Assembly: GCA_024734495.1 (NCBI GenBank)
Contig: JALMQS010000156.1
Coordinates: forward strand, 347,642-411,641
Origin: Forficula auricularia
Lineage: Eukaryota; Arthropoda; Insecta; Dermaptera; Forficulidae
DNA: 64,000 nucleotides
Direction: 5' to 3'
Shown: piece after piece, positions 1-10,055 of the stretch
How positions within the stretch are numbered: the first letter of the stretch is position 1
Layout of the letters: every line of letters begins with the position of its first letter
Translations under genes and position numbers: made by a program
Notes under the pieces: generated by a model
Seen by the model: the letters and a program-made list of their open reading frames with translations, nothing else
What the model was told of the DNA's origin: nothing
Database searches by the model: none

Positions 1-385
1 CGCAAACAACGCTACCTTCAAACGTACTAGTAAGATCCGTCGAGTGCGATTCATAAAAGGTATATGTTTGGCACTGACTTCTTCTTCTTCGAGTACCATA
101 CCGAAACGGAGTAATAAGCTCCTCTCCACATATACCTGTTACTGGTGTGTTTTAGTTGTTTTACACGATATACGGAACCTACTTTTTAACGCCGGTTCCG
201 AACGGCTAATTTGGAGGAGTTACTAGGCAATTATACTCTTGGCAGGTTGGCACCGACTTGAAAAAGTAATTTCATGTTAATATTTCGTCGTTTTATTTGT
301 AACTAAATAAGATAAGCAATTATTTTATACCTTTTAGTGTATTTTATTTGTTGCATTTAATTTTTTGAAGTCGGTTTTATTTTTT
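1..385. repeat. Palindromic CCGACTT repeat, copy 1, cut by the window start
   Basis: Loop plus right arm of a foldback element; the fuller copy is at 14831-15372. Shared blocks include the loop sequence ending near 69 and the right arm from about 249 to 385, ending in GAAGTCGG. The left arm would lie upstream of the window. The right arm is split by a SINE (81-248). No coding capacity. The class is unknown; GAAGTCGG/CCGACTTC-type repeats are widespread in arthropods. Confidence 0.7.
81..248 (-). mobile_element. SINE-R copy 1 (partial)
   Basis: Homologous to the fuller SINE-R at 32177-32458, sharing the block with CCTCTCCACATATACCTGT and the AACGCC(G/A)GTTCC region. Flanked by ggcactgactt (70-80) and ggcaccgactt (249-259), an 11-bp TSD with one mismatch, so it retroposed into the palindromic repeat. 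On the minus strand it ends in an AAGAAGAAG tail. It lacks the pol III head seen in the copy at 18474-18647, which suggests 5' truncation. Confidence 0.65.
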
Positions 386-1274
386 TCTTAAAAATTATTC
401 AAGAGTAAAATCCTGGTTGAAAAAACTACTTCCCGCCACTGATACACAGTATTTTATTAAATGTCAATATTCACTGGAAATGTATTATCGTATTTTCTAT
501 TTAAAAGCTGTTGTCATTCTATAAACGATCTAAAGTATAGTGAGGTATTACATTATTTATTATATAGCTTTTATTATATCTTGATAGAGGATGTTTGTAA
601 CATTATCAAGGAAAGAGCAACAAGGCTCCTTAATTGCATCTAAGCAACTATTAATTTACGGAATACTCCCCCTCCCCCCCCTAAGATTTTACGATGAAAA
701 ATTACTTTCCTTTTCCCCTAAACATTTCTATGAAATAATCATAAAAAGTTATAGTTAGTAGGTAATGATGGGTCCACCATACTTTTCCTAATGCCTTTAT
801 TGTACCGCCAGGCCGCTGCAGCGCTGGTCGGTTTTTATTGACTATGTTAAGTTTCATGTCAACTAGCAATAAAACCGGTCAAAGCGTTCACTTTTTCTGA
901 TCCTATCAAATTCTTACAGTGATAATAATTGACTTTTATGGAGCCCTTAACGGACCACCCAAGGCGACTCCGAAAACTCTTTTACATTTTATGTATATTT
1001 GAATTTAAAATATTACCCTAATGATCTAAATAGTTATGAACATTATTACAAGAAGTTCTCTTCCAATTAATTCTCATGTTATAAATCGCTTAGATTTATG
1101 ATTTAAAAGATCTCTAATAAAATCTTTACAATTTAAATAGCGCATTTAGTTTCTGATTTTGAAAAAATCCTAAAACTGTTCAAAATTATTTTCGATTTAT
1201 TTATTCTTTGTACATAATTTATGTTAAGTTGTATCAAAGGGACTAAAAAATAGCTGGAAATTTTAAATATCTTA
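386..1274. other. AT-rich stretch without a recognised gene
   Basis: Only short ORFs without protein-like composition. It holds a pyrimidine/C-run near 666-682 and an imperfect hairpin at about 821-883 (GGTCGGTTTTTATTG against CAATAAAACCGGTC), possibly an old MITE remnant. Nothing else is supported. Confidence 0.5.
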
Positions 1275-1278
1275 TTAA

Positions 1279-1990
1279 GGTAGTTGTTCCATCAAATGGG
1301 TTTTATTAGGATTTTTTTGAAATTTAGATAGATTATTATTTAAATACTTCTGCATCGATTGGAGGCAAAACTAAATTTATGAACAATATAGTTCCAGAGA
1401 TATTAATTTTCAAATAAAGAGTTTTTCAGACTCTTATACATTGCACTATACGGGATATCGGAAAATTTACATACATATTTAATTATAATTAAGAAACCCT
1501 TCTTACCATTTTTATAACAAACTAAACCAACATTAAACAATAACTAATACATATTTTAAGACAATTTTGATTCATAGTTACAAAACAGTTTTTGAGATAA
1601 TAATGAATAAATAATGAAAAATGTATAATGGAAAATTTACACTAAAAACAATCTGGCAACAAAGCATTTATTTAACCTTAAAAGTGGGTTAGCTTTAGTA
1701 AATTTTTTGACGTTTTTTCGCTTCAGCTATTGTTACAACAGCTTTCAATCGCTTATTAAGAACTTTTTGTTTTTTAAATCTCCCTTTATAATGAACTTTA
1801 TCTGAAATTTCTATGATAAAATATATTCATGCTCTTACAATGTTGCCAGATTTGTCAAACGAGCACGGGATTGGCTAGAATCGGTACATAAACAGCAAAA
1901 AGTTTTGGGGTTATGAATTATGAATCCTTATTGTCTGTTCTATATATTCTAGCATAAACTTTTTGCTAGTATTGTCTCGATACAACTACC
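1279..1990 (-). mobile_element. TTAA-flanked non-autonomous DNA element, copy E1
   Basis: Bounded by TTAA on both sides (1275-1278 and 1991-1994) with short TIRs GGTAGTTGT / ACAACTACC. The interior matches, in inverse orientation, the copy at 55822-56606 (for example the CAATCTGGCAACA and AAGCGATTGAAAGCTGTTG blocks). TTAA target duplication is the hallmark of piggyBac-type insertion, but the TIR does not begin with the usual CCC, so the superfamily is provisional. No transposase. Confidence 0.7.
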
Positions 1991-2057
1991 TTAAGGAATA
2001 GATAAAGGATTTTAGATACTCTGAGCACTAAATGACTCCCCTGACCCCCCAGCCTGC

Positions 2058-2222
2058 CGAGGGGTGAACTGCGATTGGAATTAGGTGTACACGTCTTTGG
2101 AATTATGTGGAATTATTTTGGAATTCATTAGAAAATGCCCCTTCATCTATAGTCTTCTACTTGGAAATAAAAATGGAAGTGGAAGTAGGTGTACATGATA
2201 TTAGGTCGCGGCTCACCCCTCG
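2058..2222. mobile_element. MITE M1, TIR CGAGGGGTGA
   Basis: About 165 bp with inverted ends CGAGGGGTGAACTGCG and CGCGGCTCACCCCTCG. The interior has GGTGTACA motifs near each end and GGAATTA-like direct repeats. A second copy lies at 9745-9915. No coding capacity. Confidence 0.75.
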
Positions 2223-2364
2223 CTGCCTCCCATATTACACTTAACTCAATATTTCGGTGATAGATTGTTTATAAGAGAAGATTAGGCTGCACCTACCATA
2301 TTAATGGGATTATTTTTATATCTTTATTTACATGTACAAGTGTTGAGCGGCTAAAATTATTTTT

Positions 2365-2588
2365 ACTTTATCCAATGCGAAGCATGGGTAAAGTATTGTA
2401 ATCGCTCTCGCGCCAAGCGGGACTTCAAAGGGTCCTCATTTAAAGACTACGGAACCCATGGACTCAATTATGGTCACAAATTGTAGTTTTCAATTAGGTT
2501 GAATTTTAGCACGTGACGATTTTGCCAAAAATTACATGGGGTCTCGTCGAGAGGCCAAAAAGTGCCATTTTTTTGGAAGTGCGTGGGG

Positions 2589-2621
<33 letters not shown>

Positions 2622-2960
2622 TGTATGTATGTATGTATGTATGTATGTATGTATGTATGTTATCGTTTTTTTCGTCCACGATTTTTTCCACACCTTTGCA
2701 CCGATTGGAATGAAATTGAAAACCTACGATTAGTTTAACAAAATGAAGCGCTGATTGTTTTTTTGGTACATATCGGCCCACAAACATTAGTACTTTATTT
2801 CAGTACTTTTTTAGTTTTTTCTAAATATCTTGAAAATGACTTAACCAATTTTGATGAAATTTAAAATCCTAATTAATTACCTTGGGGACAACAAAAAAGG
2901 TTAAATAAAGTTTTTAGTAAAAGTATATTTTAAAGTACTTTACTCTAAAGTAAGATTGTA
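2365..2960 (-). repeat. Dispersed repeat A, copy A1
   Basis: Related to A2-A4 (25880, 27167, 53038). Shared features: the end TTACTTTATCCAATGCGAAG, a block with GGCCAAAAAGTGCCATTTTT, and a simple repeat at a fixed internal position. This copy lacks the GCAACGGATCGTTGC end. Non-autonomous, class unknown. Apparent ORFs here are translations of the microsatellite. Confidence 0.8.
2591..2661. repeat. (TATG)n microsatellite inside repeat A1
   Basis: About 17 perfect TATG units. It lies where the other A copies carry CATC/CCAT repeats, so it grew from a microsatellite seed inside the element. Confidence 0.95.
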
Positions 2961-3446
2961 CTTTTTTTTAAATTCCTTATTTTACCAAAATTTAAAAAAA
3001 AAACTTTAAAATTTTTTCATTTGATCGGTAATATAGCTCATTTAAACTTGTTTAAGTAAGAATGGTTAGGCTTCTCGCTGTGAAATGATAAAAATTTGGG
3101 AGCAAATTTTATAAGTAACCATAGCAACTGCGTTGTTTTTTTATTTTTATTTAAATAATTGGGTTTTTTCTGTAGGCATTTTCCCCAGATGTTCTAAGCA
3201 CATTCTTATCATTATCGTGCTTAATGATTAACCAGGTTTGTCTACCTATCTCACATAAATATTTTTTAAATAAATTGTTTTTTTGATCTAAACCAGGCCT
3301 GGCCAAAACGCGGCCCCCGGGTCTTGCCTTCGTGGATTGTCTAATCTGGAACAGCAAAGAAAAAAAATTATTAAATCGATAAAATTACTAATTACGGCAA
3401 AAACAGAGCATGAAACTACCTATTTGATAAAATTCCAAGCCCAGAA
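2961..3446. other. AT-rich stretch with a possible hAT terminus
   Basis: No gene seen. Around 3294-3322 the sequence CCAGGCCTGGCCAAAACG followed by a GC-rich CGCGGCCC run resembles the ends of hAT-Charlie-type elements, but no matching inverted end or TSD was found. The remainder is low-complexity AT DNA. Confidence 0.35.
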
Positions 3447-3460
3447 CATTATTTTTAAAT

Positions 3461-3746
3461 GATTAATGTAAAGATTTAAGCATCTTTTTTTGAAAAAAGA
3501 TTGAATTTTTCAAAAATCAACCCAATTATATAATATTGAAAAGTGAATTTATTTTTATTTAGGAAACAAATCAAAGATTTTAGTAGAAATAAAGACCAGT
3601 GTCTTAAAGGTTTGGCTAACAGCCCGGCAAGCTAAGTTAGCGCTTGGGTTCGATTCCCAAGGGGACGAAACCCTCTGATATGCAATGTAAAAATATTTCT
3701 ACTAAAATCTTTGATTTGTTTCCTAAATTAAAATAAATTCACTTTT
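3461..3746 (+). mobile_element. T1: foldback retroposon with a tRNA-like core
   Basis: 286 bp flanked by a perfect 14-bp TSD, cattatttttaaat (3447-3460 and 3747-3760). Layout: an AT-rich head (3461-3541), an inverted arm (3542-3590), a core (3591-3693), and the opposite arm (3694-3742). The core contains CTTGGGTTCGATTCCCAAG, a tRNA T-arm with box B (GGTTCGATTCC). The arms are the sequence following the tRNA-like part, copied in inverse orientation before it. TSD and box B support retroposition of a pol III transcript. It is not a functional tRNA. Confidence 0.8.
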
Positions 3747-3904
3747 CATTATTTTTAAATTTTCATTATAGATCTCATCCATATATTTAGTTAAATTATT
3801 AGGAGAAATTCTTAGGGTAGTGAAAAATGATTTTAGATAGCTCCATAAAAAATAGTTTCAGGGGGATAAATCAGGCGACCAGTCCAGATCACCCCTCAAG
3901 GAGA

Positions 3905-4405
3905 TTAAACTTATTTCTAGTAGAGTATTTTATATAGATATAGGAAATAATAGATAATTTTATCAAAGAAACTCGAAAAAAGTTTCTTTTTGTACCCTTG
4001 AAAAAATCGAACAATTTGATAAAGGTCCCCCTTTATCATCAGTTTTCCAATTTTTTTAAAAAATAAATATTTGAATTTCGAAGTGATTATACTTATTTCT
4101 AGTAGAGTATTTTATATAGTAATAGAAAATAATACTTTTGTCAAAGAAACTCGAAAAAAGTTTCTTTTTGTACCCTTGGAAAAATCGAACAATTTGATAA
4201 AGGTCCCCCTTTATCATCAGTTTTCCAATTTTTTAAAAAAATAAATATTTGAATTTCGAAGTGATTATACTTATTTCTAGTAGAGTATTTTATATAGTAA
4301 TAGAAAATAATACTTTTTTCAAAGAAACTCGAAAAAAGTTTCTTTTTGTACCCTTGGAAAAATGGAACAAATTGATAAAGGTCCCCCTTTATCATCATTT
4401 AAAAA
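3905..4405. repeat. Tandem repeat, about 180-bp unit, about 2.8 copies
   Basis: Units start near 3909, 4090 and 4269, each opening with acttatttctagtagag and containing ctcgaaaaaagtttctttttg, followed by a hairpin around GATAAAGG/CCTTTATC. The third unit is truncated near 4400. Satellite-like. Confidence 0.9.
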
Positions 4406-4535
4406 AAAAAAAATATTCATATCTTATCAAAAATAATGTAAAATTCATACTACTGTATTTAAATACAATATTTTTTATGTACATACATATTTATAAAAAA
4501 CTAAAAATAAATTAAAACAGAAAGAATTCAATCAA

Positions 4536-4720
4536 TCTTTTTCGGACAAATTCTAAGATTTTACTAGAAATATTATTAAATTGCGATATCAGAGGAGATT
4601 CATCCCCCCAGAAGTCGAACCTGAGTACTAACATGCTATCCGGCCAGTCAGCTCACACCCTCGAGACAAAAACCTCTCTCTGAATCGCAATATATGATAT
4701 AAGCACAGAAATCCTTTACT
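4536..4720 (-). mobile_element. T2: diverged foldback tRNA-like element
   Basis: On the minus strand a box-B-like GGTTCGACTTC is followed by CTCTGATATCGCAATTTAA and TTTCTAGTAAAATCTTAG, the same order and sequence type as the right arm of T1. A partial inverted arm (CCTCTCTCTGAATCGCAAT) lies on the other side. Boundaries are approximate and no TSD was identified. Confidence 0.6.
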
Positions 4721-4798
4721 CCATTCTTCTATAATGGAAATTAAAAAATTTAGCTTAAAATGAAAAAAAGTTTTTCATACAAGTCCTCTTATTTAAAT

Positions 4799-4920
4799 GT
4801 ATAATTAAAGTTTTGAGCATCTTTTTGCATCTTGGTTAATCTGAACCCGAGCTGATTTTTTGAAAAAACTACCAACTATTTAAAAAAAAAGATGCTCAAA
4901 ACTTTAATTATACATAAATT
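4799..4920. repeat. Foldback made of an X/T-family head
   Basis: Arms gtataattaaagttttgagc and its reverse complement near 4890-4915 enclose a loop with GGGTTCAGATTAACC on the minus strand, a block also seen in element X (52158-52462). Probably a rearranged head fragment. Confidence 0.6.
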
Positions 4921-4924
4921 AATA

Positions 4925-5057
4925 CTTTCGATATATCGTATTTTTAATTTTTACCCTCGATATAACATAATCTCGATATAGCGAGCATGTCGATATATCT
5001 ATCGTACTTATCCTTTGTCTCCTTGAGGATACAATATATCGGGATTCTACTGTATAA
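4925..5057. mobile_element. Possible pogo-like terminus rich in CGATATA motifs
   Basis: Minus-strand end CAGTAGAATCCCGATATAT resembles pogo/Tigger-type ends, and the stretch is rich in TCGATATA. No convincing opposite end or transposase was found. Tentative. Confidence 0.3.
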
Positions 5058-6311
5058 ATAAAAATAACAAAAATTAAAATTGTAAAAGATAATAATTCAA
5101 TACAGTTTCTATTTACAGTAGTTTCAATCGAAATAGATACCTAAAACATCAATCTGACTGGGAAAGTTTCGCAACATCCCAAGTATATATGTAAAGAATC
5201 GATATCAAAAAAATTAAGTTGTAAACTACTGTATAAGGAAATACAAGAACTGGTTACAAGCTGAAGAGAAGGGTGTATGCATGGGTCTGTCTGTCTGTGT
5301 GTTCACTTCCGCTCTGGGCGGAGCTCTTGGGCGGACGCCATGCTGCACTATTAGTAATTAGTATCTACTGGGAGGGAACACAACTCATGTTTATTTACTT
5401 GCAAACATGTTAAGTGGCGCCCTCCAAATTCAACTTGTTTAACATAATTACAACGCAGAGTATTTGGAAAATTACATTTCTATCCATTATGTTGGTGGAT
5501 TTGTGTGTGGGAAGTTAAAAGATGAATTTCTTAATTTTACATTCATATTCCACGAGATAATTCCAATAAGCTTAATATATTTTTAAATGCGAGAATAATG
5601 TCCAACTTTTCCCTAAATGTGAATGACGGAAAAAATGAACAGTAAAAAGGTGGAGATTCCATTAAATATAAAGTTTTCAGGCACTTTTAAAATTAGCCTC
5701 AAGTCGCGAGAGGCAAGAAAAAAAGACCGTGATCATTGACTCTACTCCCAAATGACGCCGACATATTTTACATAGCCGTTTTTTAAAACTTGCTAAAAGG
5801 AACATGATTAGAGAGACATTGTTCAGTAAAAAACTGCCAACAACCAACCCGAGAAGGGTCGGAGAGAGCCAGGAACTCGGAGCTGGGGGAATTATTTGCC
5901 TCAGCTCAAACTGAATAGATTCTCCAATATTACCAACTTTTAAGTTTTTATAAAAAAAAACTTTTTTTTTCCACTCGTCTCTTTCTTAATCTGTACGAGA
6001 CATTCAAAAAACTTTCTCATTTTCAAGTCTGTTAGCCCTCTTGAAAAAGCTTTTTATCTTAATTTTTAACTAGGTTTACTTTACGTTTTCTTTCTAATAT
6101 GTTCCAATTTCATAAATGATCAATTTTTAAAGTATAAAAGCAATTTATAATTAATCACTAGAAGAATACATTTATATAAATTGAAAATATATTTAAATAT
6201 CTATTTATTTATAAAACTACTCGGCAGTTATTAGTCAAGCAAGAACTTTGTCTTCTTTGTAAAGGTGAAAATAATAATTAATAAAAATACATAATAATTT
6301 ATGTGCATGTA
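5058..6311. other. Non-repetitive stretch, no gene recognised
   Basis: No ORF of protein-like composition. It contains a short (TCTG)n run near 5285, a moderately GC-rich patch at 5305-5345 and another at 5840-5910. It shares no long match with other parts of the window, so it may be single-copy intergenic or intronic DNA. Confidence 0.4.
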
Positions 6312-6956
6312 CAGTGGTGCAATCACGGGAAGGGGGGGCGAAGGGGGCCGGAAACCCCCCCCCCCCCAATTTCGAAGGATGTATCAACGCTAAGTTAAAT
6401 TGTGCACTATCGACTATCCATTGAGCTAATTAGAGAATCTAAGTATGGAATGTAAATTGTTTGTCTGAAGTACTCTTCAACACTTACGGTTCCCGGATTA
6501 CTCCGATGCTTTTGTCTTTCACACTGTCTTGGGATAATCAGTTCAACATCCACCTTCTGTGCGAGTTGTACTGTTTTCTCAAAGTAACATTTTTGACTAT
6601 TTTCCAATGTAAACATCAACATTTTGACAAGTTCACACTGTACCTGGATAATGGTAGACTACTCTTAAACAATGAACTAACGTCCTTTAACATATTCGAC
6701 TTAAAAAATATACATAATAAAAATACTTAAGTTCAAAACAACTTTTGGCTCACAACATACAGTGATACATAAACTAATTAATATAGAAAATATAAAAATA
6801 ATTACCCAGTAAAACGAGATCAGTATTAGCTTAGTTACTTTCTCTTTATTTTCTCTTTAATAAATTTTTTGTCTATTTTTGTCTAAAAAATTCTTTTAAT
6901 CAATCAATCCAGGGGGGGGGGGGGGGCAAGTGCCCTCCCCTCTTGCGGGCGCCCAT
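6312..6956 (-). mobile_element. Decayed hAT element around a transposase fragment
   Basis: The left side starts CAGTGGTGCAATCACGGG, followed by G- and C-runs. The right side ends, on the minus strand, as CATGGGCGCCCGCAAG. Both resemble hAT-type ends, and a ZMYM1-like hAT transposase fragment lies between them. No 8-bp TSD could be matched, so the limits are provisional and the two ends may come from different elements. Confidence 0.45.
6407..6660 (-). pseudogene. hAT transposase fragment (ZMYM1/P52rIPK-like)
   Basis: Minus-strand reading gives a stretch ending in EEYFRQTIYIPYLDSLIS, preceded by VDVELIIPRQCERQKHRSN. This matches the well-known segment of ZMYM1-like hAT transposases with an IPR..RQ.HR block followed by an EYYRR...IPFLD.LI block. 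Only about 70 codons survive, with a stop right after MDSR. The DDE catalytic residues and the dimerisation domain are absent. No intact start is present, and it is not expected to be functional. Confidence 0.65.
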
Positions 6957-7004
6957 GGATAAACACAAATGTTCATGAAATATAAGAGAGAAGAAAACAG
7001 AATA

Positions 7005-7352
7005 TAATACATTAGTATGAAGAGAGAACTTAAGAAAAGAAAGGAGATACATGTAAAAAAGAACAGGAAGAGGGTGGAAGAAATTCAAAAGTGTGAAAAT
7101 TACACAGATTTCTGGAAAAAAATAAATTTTTACAGAAAAAGAAGAGAGGAAAAAGAGAACATAAAAGAGAAGAAGATAAATAGGTATCTGATGGAGGAAA
7201 GCAATGTGCAGGAATTAGGTGAAGAAATGAAAATCGGAGGGATCCATGTACGGACTGTATGGCAGGTGACCAAAAACGCTGCAGGAGATTCTTTGTCCTT
7301 CAACGTTTTCGATGGACAGTCAAATGTCTCAATCGGAGCGACGACTATGTAG
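7005..7352 (+). pseudogene. LINE pol fragment (endonuclease-RT linker-like)
   Basis: The frame opening at 7017 encodes a very basic, Lys/Glu-rich stretch containing CENYTDFWKKINFYRKRREE. The pattern NYT.FWK.IN.YRKRRE followed by ENI..K is typical of the linker between endonuclease and reverse transcriptase in insect non-LTR retrotransposons (R1/I-like). Similarity fades after about residue 70, suggesting a junction with other DNA. Neither endonuclease nor RT motifs are present. It is probably a truncated dead copy; the exact LINE clade is uncertain. Confidence 0.5.
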
Positions 7353-7492
7353 AGAATATCTGGAAGGTGTATCTAAATGTTCCAAATAAAACAGTTTTGA
7401 TTGTCACTCTGCTTTTCATTTCTTGATCGATCGGACGTTGAAAAAAAAAATTATTTGTTTGTTTGATAAATATTATACATATCTATATTTAA

Positions 7493-7753
7493 TATATCGT
7501 CGCCTTAGAGTGTAAACCTGTTAAATCCATTTTTTATTGTATATGCCATATTAATACCGTTCGAAGGAAAAAAGATGCAGCATGGTCCAAGTAAAACTGC
7601 TACTTAAAATTACGATCGTAAATTGTAGAAAAAAAAATCTGAAAAATAGTTTCTTTCCATAACAACAATATTAAACTTTGTTTGTTTTTTATCTGCCCTG
7701 TAAAATTTCCTTGTTGTGAGTTAACAGGTTTACTCTCTAAGGCGACGATATAT
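7493..7753 (+). mobile_element. MITE Y1, TIR TATATCGTCGCCTTAGAG
   Basis: About 260 bp with near-identical inverted ends: TATATCGTCGCCTTAGAGTG at the left, its complement at the right. The left flank is TA-rich, which suits TA target duplication of mariner-type MITEs, although the TSD is ambiguous. A second copy in inverse orientation is at 40143-40397. Confidence 0.8.
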
Positions 7754-7974
7754 GTGTGTATGTTTATTTGAATCAAGCAGAGGACAACCTCTTGTTTCTC
7801 TTTATAAATTCAATAGTTAAAGTAACCAAGTAGGCTATAATTATAAAGTGAAATATATTATTTATAGGTTTTCAAAATTAAAATAATTTTGTTTTCTTCG
7901 CTATTTCCCGGACTTGTATATCAAGTAGTCACTGATCATTAGTCAATTTAAAGATAAAAATAACTAAATTGGTG

Positions 7975-8205
7975 GAGGTAAGGTTGGCCGAGTGGTTATG
8001 GAGCATTCCTTCTAATCAAGCTAACGCGGTTCCAGAGGCTGACTCGCTGCAAATATTTGACCCCTATCTAATCCCTACACTAATTTACACACACTTCCTT
8101 CCACACACCCACACTGGCAGGGCCGTGCATACAGGGTGGTTCAGATGGTGCAAGACACCACGGCTCTCAAGCTTGAAGGGCGGACTTGTAAAGTCCAGTA
8201 CAGAA
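7975..8205 (+). mobile_element. Possible tRNA-Leu/Ser-like SINE
   Basis: GGTAAGGTTGGCCGAGTGGTTA at the start closely resembles the 5' half (box A) of tRNA-Leu/Ser genes, and a weak box-B-like GGTTCCAGAGG follows about 60 nt later. It continues into a C-rich ACACACC region. No TSD or tail was resolved, so the SINE call is tentative; it is not a functional tRNA gene. Confidence 0.35.
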
Positions 8206-8524
8206 AATTAAATTTAGTTATAATATCAAGAATTTTAAGAAAATATTATTTATATTTATTTTCGATGAAATATCAATATAAGAGAGCTCTAATAGAAGAG
8301 AAATGTATTCTGAAATTTTGATGGGACAAATTGTTCCATTGTATATGTTGGGAAAGGGCGGGGAACTCTATTGTCCTCAAACACAGGTCCAAATTTGTTT
8401 GGGGAAGGTATAGAGGAATTTAATAATTTATAATTATTTACGAAAGAACCCCCCGCCCCCCTTAATTTTTGGTTCGATTTCAACCAAAATCTAATCAGCT
8501 ATTAATCTCAATGCACCGAAACTA

Positions 8525-9427
8525 TTGGGTGCGTGCCAAAGTTCGCGCGGAGTTTGTGAGTAAAAGTCACACAGATATTAGCCAAACAAAAATATTTATT
8601 CAATCAATGATATATTCTCCATCGTTTTCTATAATCTTTTTCCAACGTTCTGGCAGCATACGGATGCCTCGATCATAAAAACTGCGCGGTTTAGATTTGA
8701 AATAACGAAGACACGCCGTTTTTTAAGGCCTCCAAAGAGTCAAAGTTTTTTCCATTTAAATAATTTTGCAATGACCGGAACAAGTGATAGTCAGATGGTG
8801 CGATATCAGGAGAATATGGTGAATGCGTTAGGACATCCTATTTCAGGCTCTTCAGCTTGCACAGCGTCTTCTTCGAAACGTGTGGTCTGGCGTTGTCCTG
8901 ATGAAAGATGACTCCCTTGCGATTTGACAAAATCGGACGTTTATCTTTGATTTCTCGATTCAAATTGGTTAATTGGCGACAGTACTTGTCCGAATCAATC
9001 GTTTCGCCAGCAGAAGCTCAAAATAGGCCTTGCAATCTCACCCAACTGAGAGCATCACCTTCATCGTCTTCAAGGTTAAATTCTCCTCGCCGAAATTTAG
9101 CAAACCATTTTTCCACAGTTCGTTTAGCTGGTGCTTGATCCTAAAAAACATCTTGAATGTTTTTCACGGCTGCGGCAACGTTTATTCCCTTCCGAAACTC
9201 GTAAAGCATAACATGCCATAAATGCACTTTATCGATATTCATTTTTAAACTGATATTTATCGAAGCAGTTTGTATGAAAACAAATGATTTTTTTTTTAAA
9301 TGAAAACTGAAGACGTTATCTTTCCAAGGATATATAATATGTAGGAGTAGGCATTAATGACAACACGTTACGGCGCTCATAACTCCATCTATTGAAACTC
9401 CGCACGAACTTTTGCACGCACCTATTA
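8525..9427 (-). mobile_element. Mariner-like element with TIRs, internally deleted
   Basis: About 900 bp with inverted ends GGGTGCGTGCCAAAGTTCGC (left) and, on the minus strand, GGTGCGTGCAAAAGTTCGTG (right). It sits at a TA in repeat B, consistent with mariner TA insertion. Full-length mariners are about 1.3 kb, so roughly a third is missing. The transposase remnant is listed separately. Confidence 0.85.
8600..9242 (-). pseudogene. Mariner transposase pseudogene
   Basis: Start ATG at 9242 (minus). The N-terminus MNIDKVHLWHVMLYEFRKG and KRTVEKWFAKFRRGEFNLED are the helix-turn-helix DNA-binding region of mariner transposases. FHQDNARPH carries the second catalytic Asp and YSPDIAPSDYHLF the third. 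The first catalytic Asp region is deleted: the reading jumps from the linker to a segment just before the KRP motif. In-frame stops follow VF near residue 33 and occur at least twice more. Normal length is about 345 codons; about 214 remain. Inactive. Confidence 0.85.
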
Positions 9428-9678
9428 TATGTGAAATTTCGATTTGATATTAACACTAGTTTTTGAGCTGGGGCGTTATTTTCTAGTATTTTTCAGAAAG
9501 GGCGGCAAATACTAACTTGCACCAGGGCGAATAATAGGATCAGGAACGCCCATGCACACAGGAACATTCAATGGCCAAAATGGGCTATAGTTTGTGATGT
9601 CCAAAAAAAAGAAAGAAAAAAACTAAATTGCAGGGAATTTTGGGTCGCTAACTTATTTTATGACCATTAACTATGGTT

Positions 9679-10055
9679 CTAGGGGAACCGGGTTAGCCGA
9701 GCTGGCTAACGTGCTAGCCCCGCTTCCGCATCGATAATGACGGTCGAGGGGTGAACCGCGACCTAATATGCTGTACACCTACCTCCACTTGTACTTCCAA
9801 ATATTTCCAACTACCTACTTCCAAATATTCCCAAGTACTTTCAAATATTTCCAAGTACTTCCAAAATACTTCCAAAGAGGTGTACACCTAATTCCAATCG
9901 CGGATCACCCCTTCGATGACGATGTTGGAGCGGAAGGCCGGGGTTCGATCCTGGCAGGCATATAAAATTTCTACCGGCTCCCTTACTATCACTACTAACA
10001 CTTTACTGAGTGCTGTCTAAATGGGCTTTGTTCCCAGTGACAATAAATAAATAAA
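9679..10055 (+). mobile_element. tRNA-derived SINE-V, interrupted by a MITE
   Basis: The head GGTTAGCCGAGCTGGCTAACG fits box A, and GGGGTTCGATCCTGGCAGG (about 9937-9955) fits box B of a tRNA. The body ends with TTTGTTCCCAGTGACAATAA and an AATAAATAAATA simple tail. The head and box B are separated by MITE M2 (9745-9915), which inserted later. No clear TSD was read for the SINE itself. Confidence 0.75.
9745..9915. mobile_element. MITE M2 nested in SINE-V
   Basis: Same family as 2058-2222, with ends CGAGGGGTGAACCGCG and CGCGGATCACCCCTTCG. Flanks are atgacggt (9737-9744) and atgacgat (9916-9923), an 8-bp TSD with one mismatch, pointing to a hAT-type mechanism. It interrupts the tRNA-like head of the SINE. 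Confidence 0.75.

Larger units (their letters stand above)
8445..9475 (+). repeat. Repeat B, copy B2, split by a mariner element
   Basis: The left part (8445-8524) and right part (9428-9475) together reproduce the 3' block of repeat B seen at 16480-16580: ACCAAAATCTAATCAGCTATT, then GTGAAATTTCGATT, then ACTAGTTTTTGAGCTGG. The break falls in AAACTA|TGTGTGAAA. Confidence 0.7.

Noticed and set aside
2506..2787. ORFs of Cys-Met-Tyr-Val or His-Thr-Tyr-Ile repeats on both strands
   Set aside because: They are translations of the (TATG)n microsatellite in repeat A1.
3591..3693. Functional tRNA gene (also at 9679, 17509 and 61981)
   Set aside because: Only a T-arm/box B and partial box A; no acceptor or anticodon stems form, and the cores sit inside repeats.
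3905..4405. CRISPR-like array or hammerhead satellite
   Set aside because: Long 180-bp units without spacers in a eukaryotic sequence. CTGATGA does occur on the minus strand with a TAAAGG/CCTTTA stem, but the following bases are CAAA instead of GAAA.
8908..9138. Plus-strand ORF of 76 codons
   Set aside because: Antisense of the mariner transposase pseudogene at 8600-9242.
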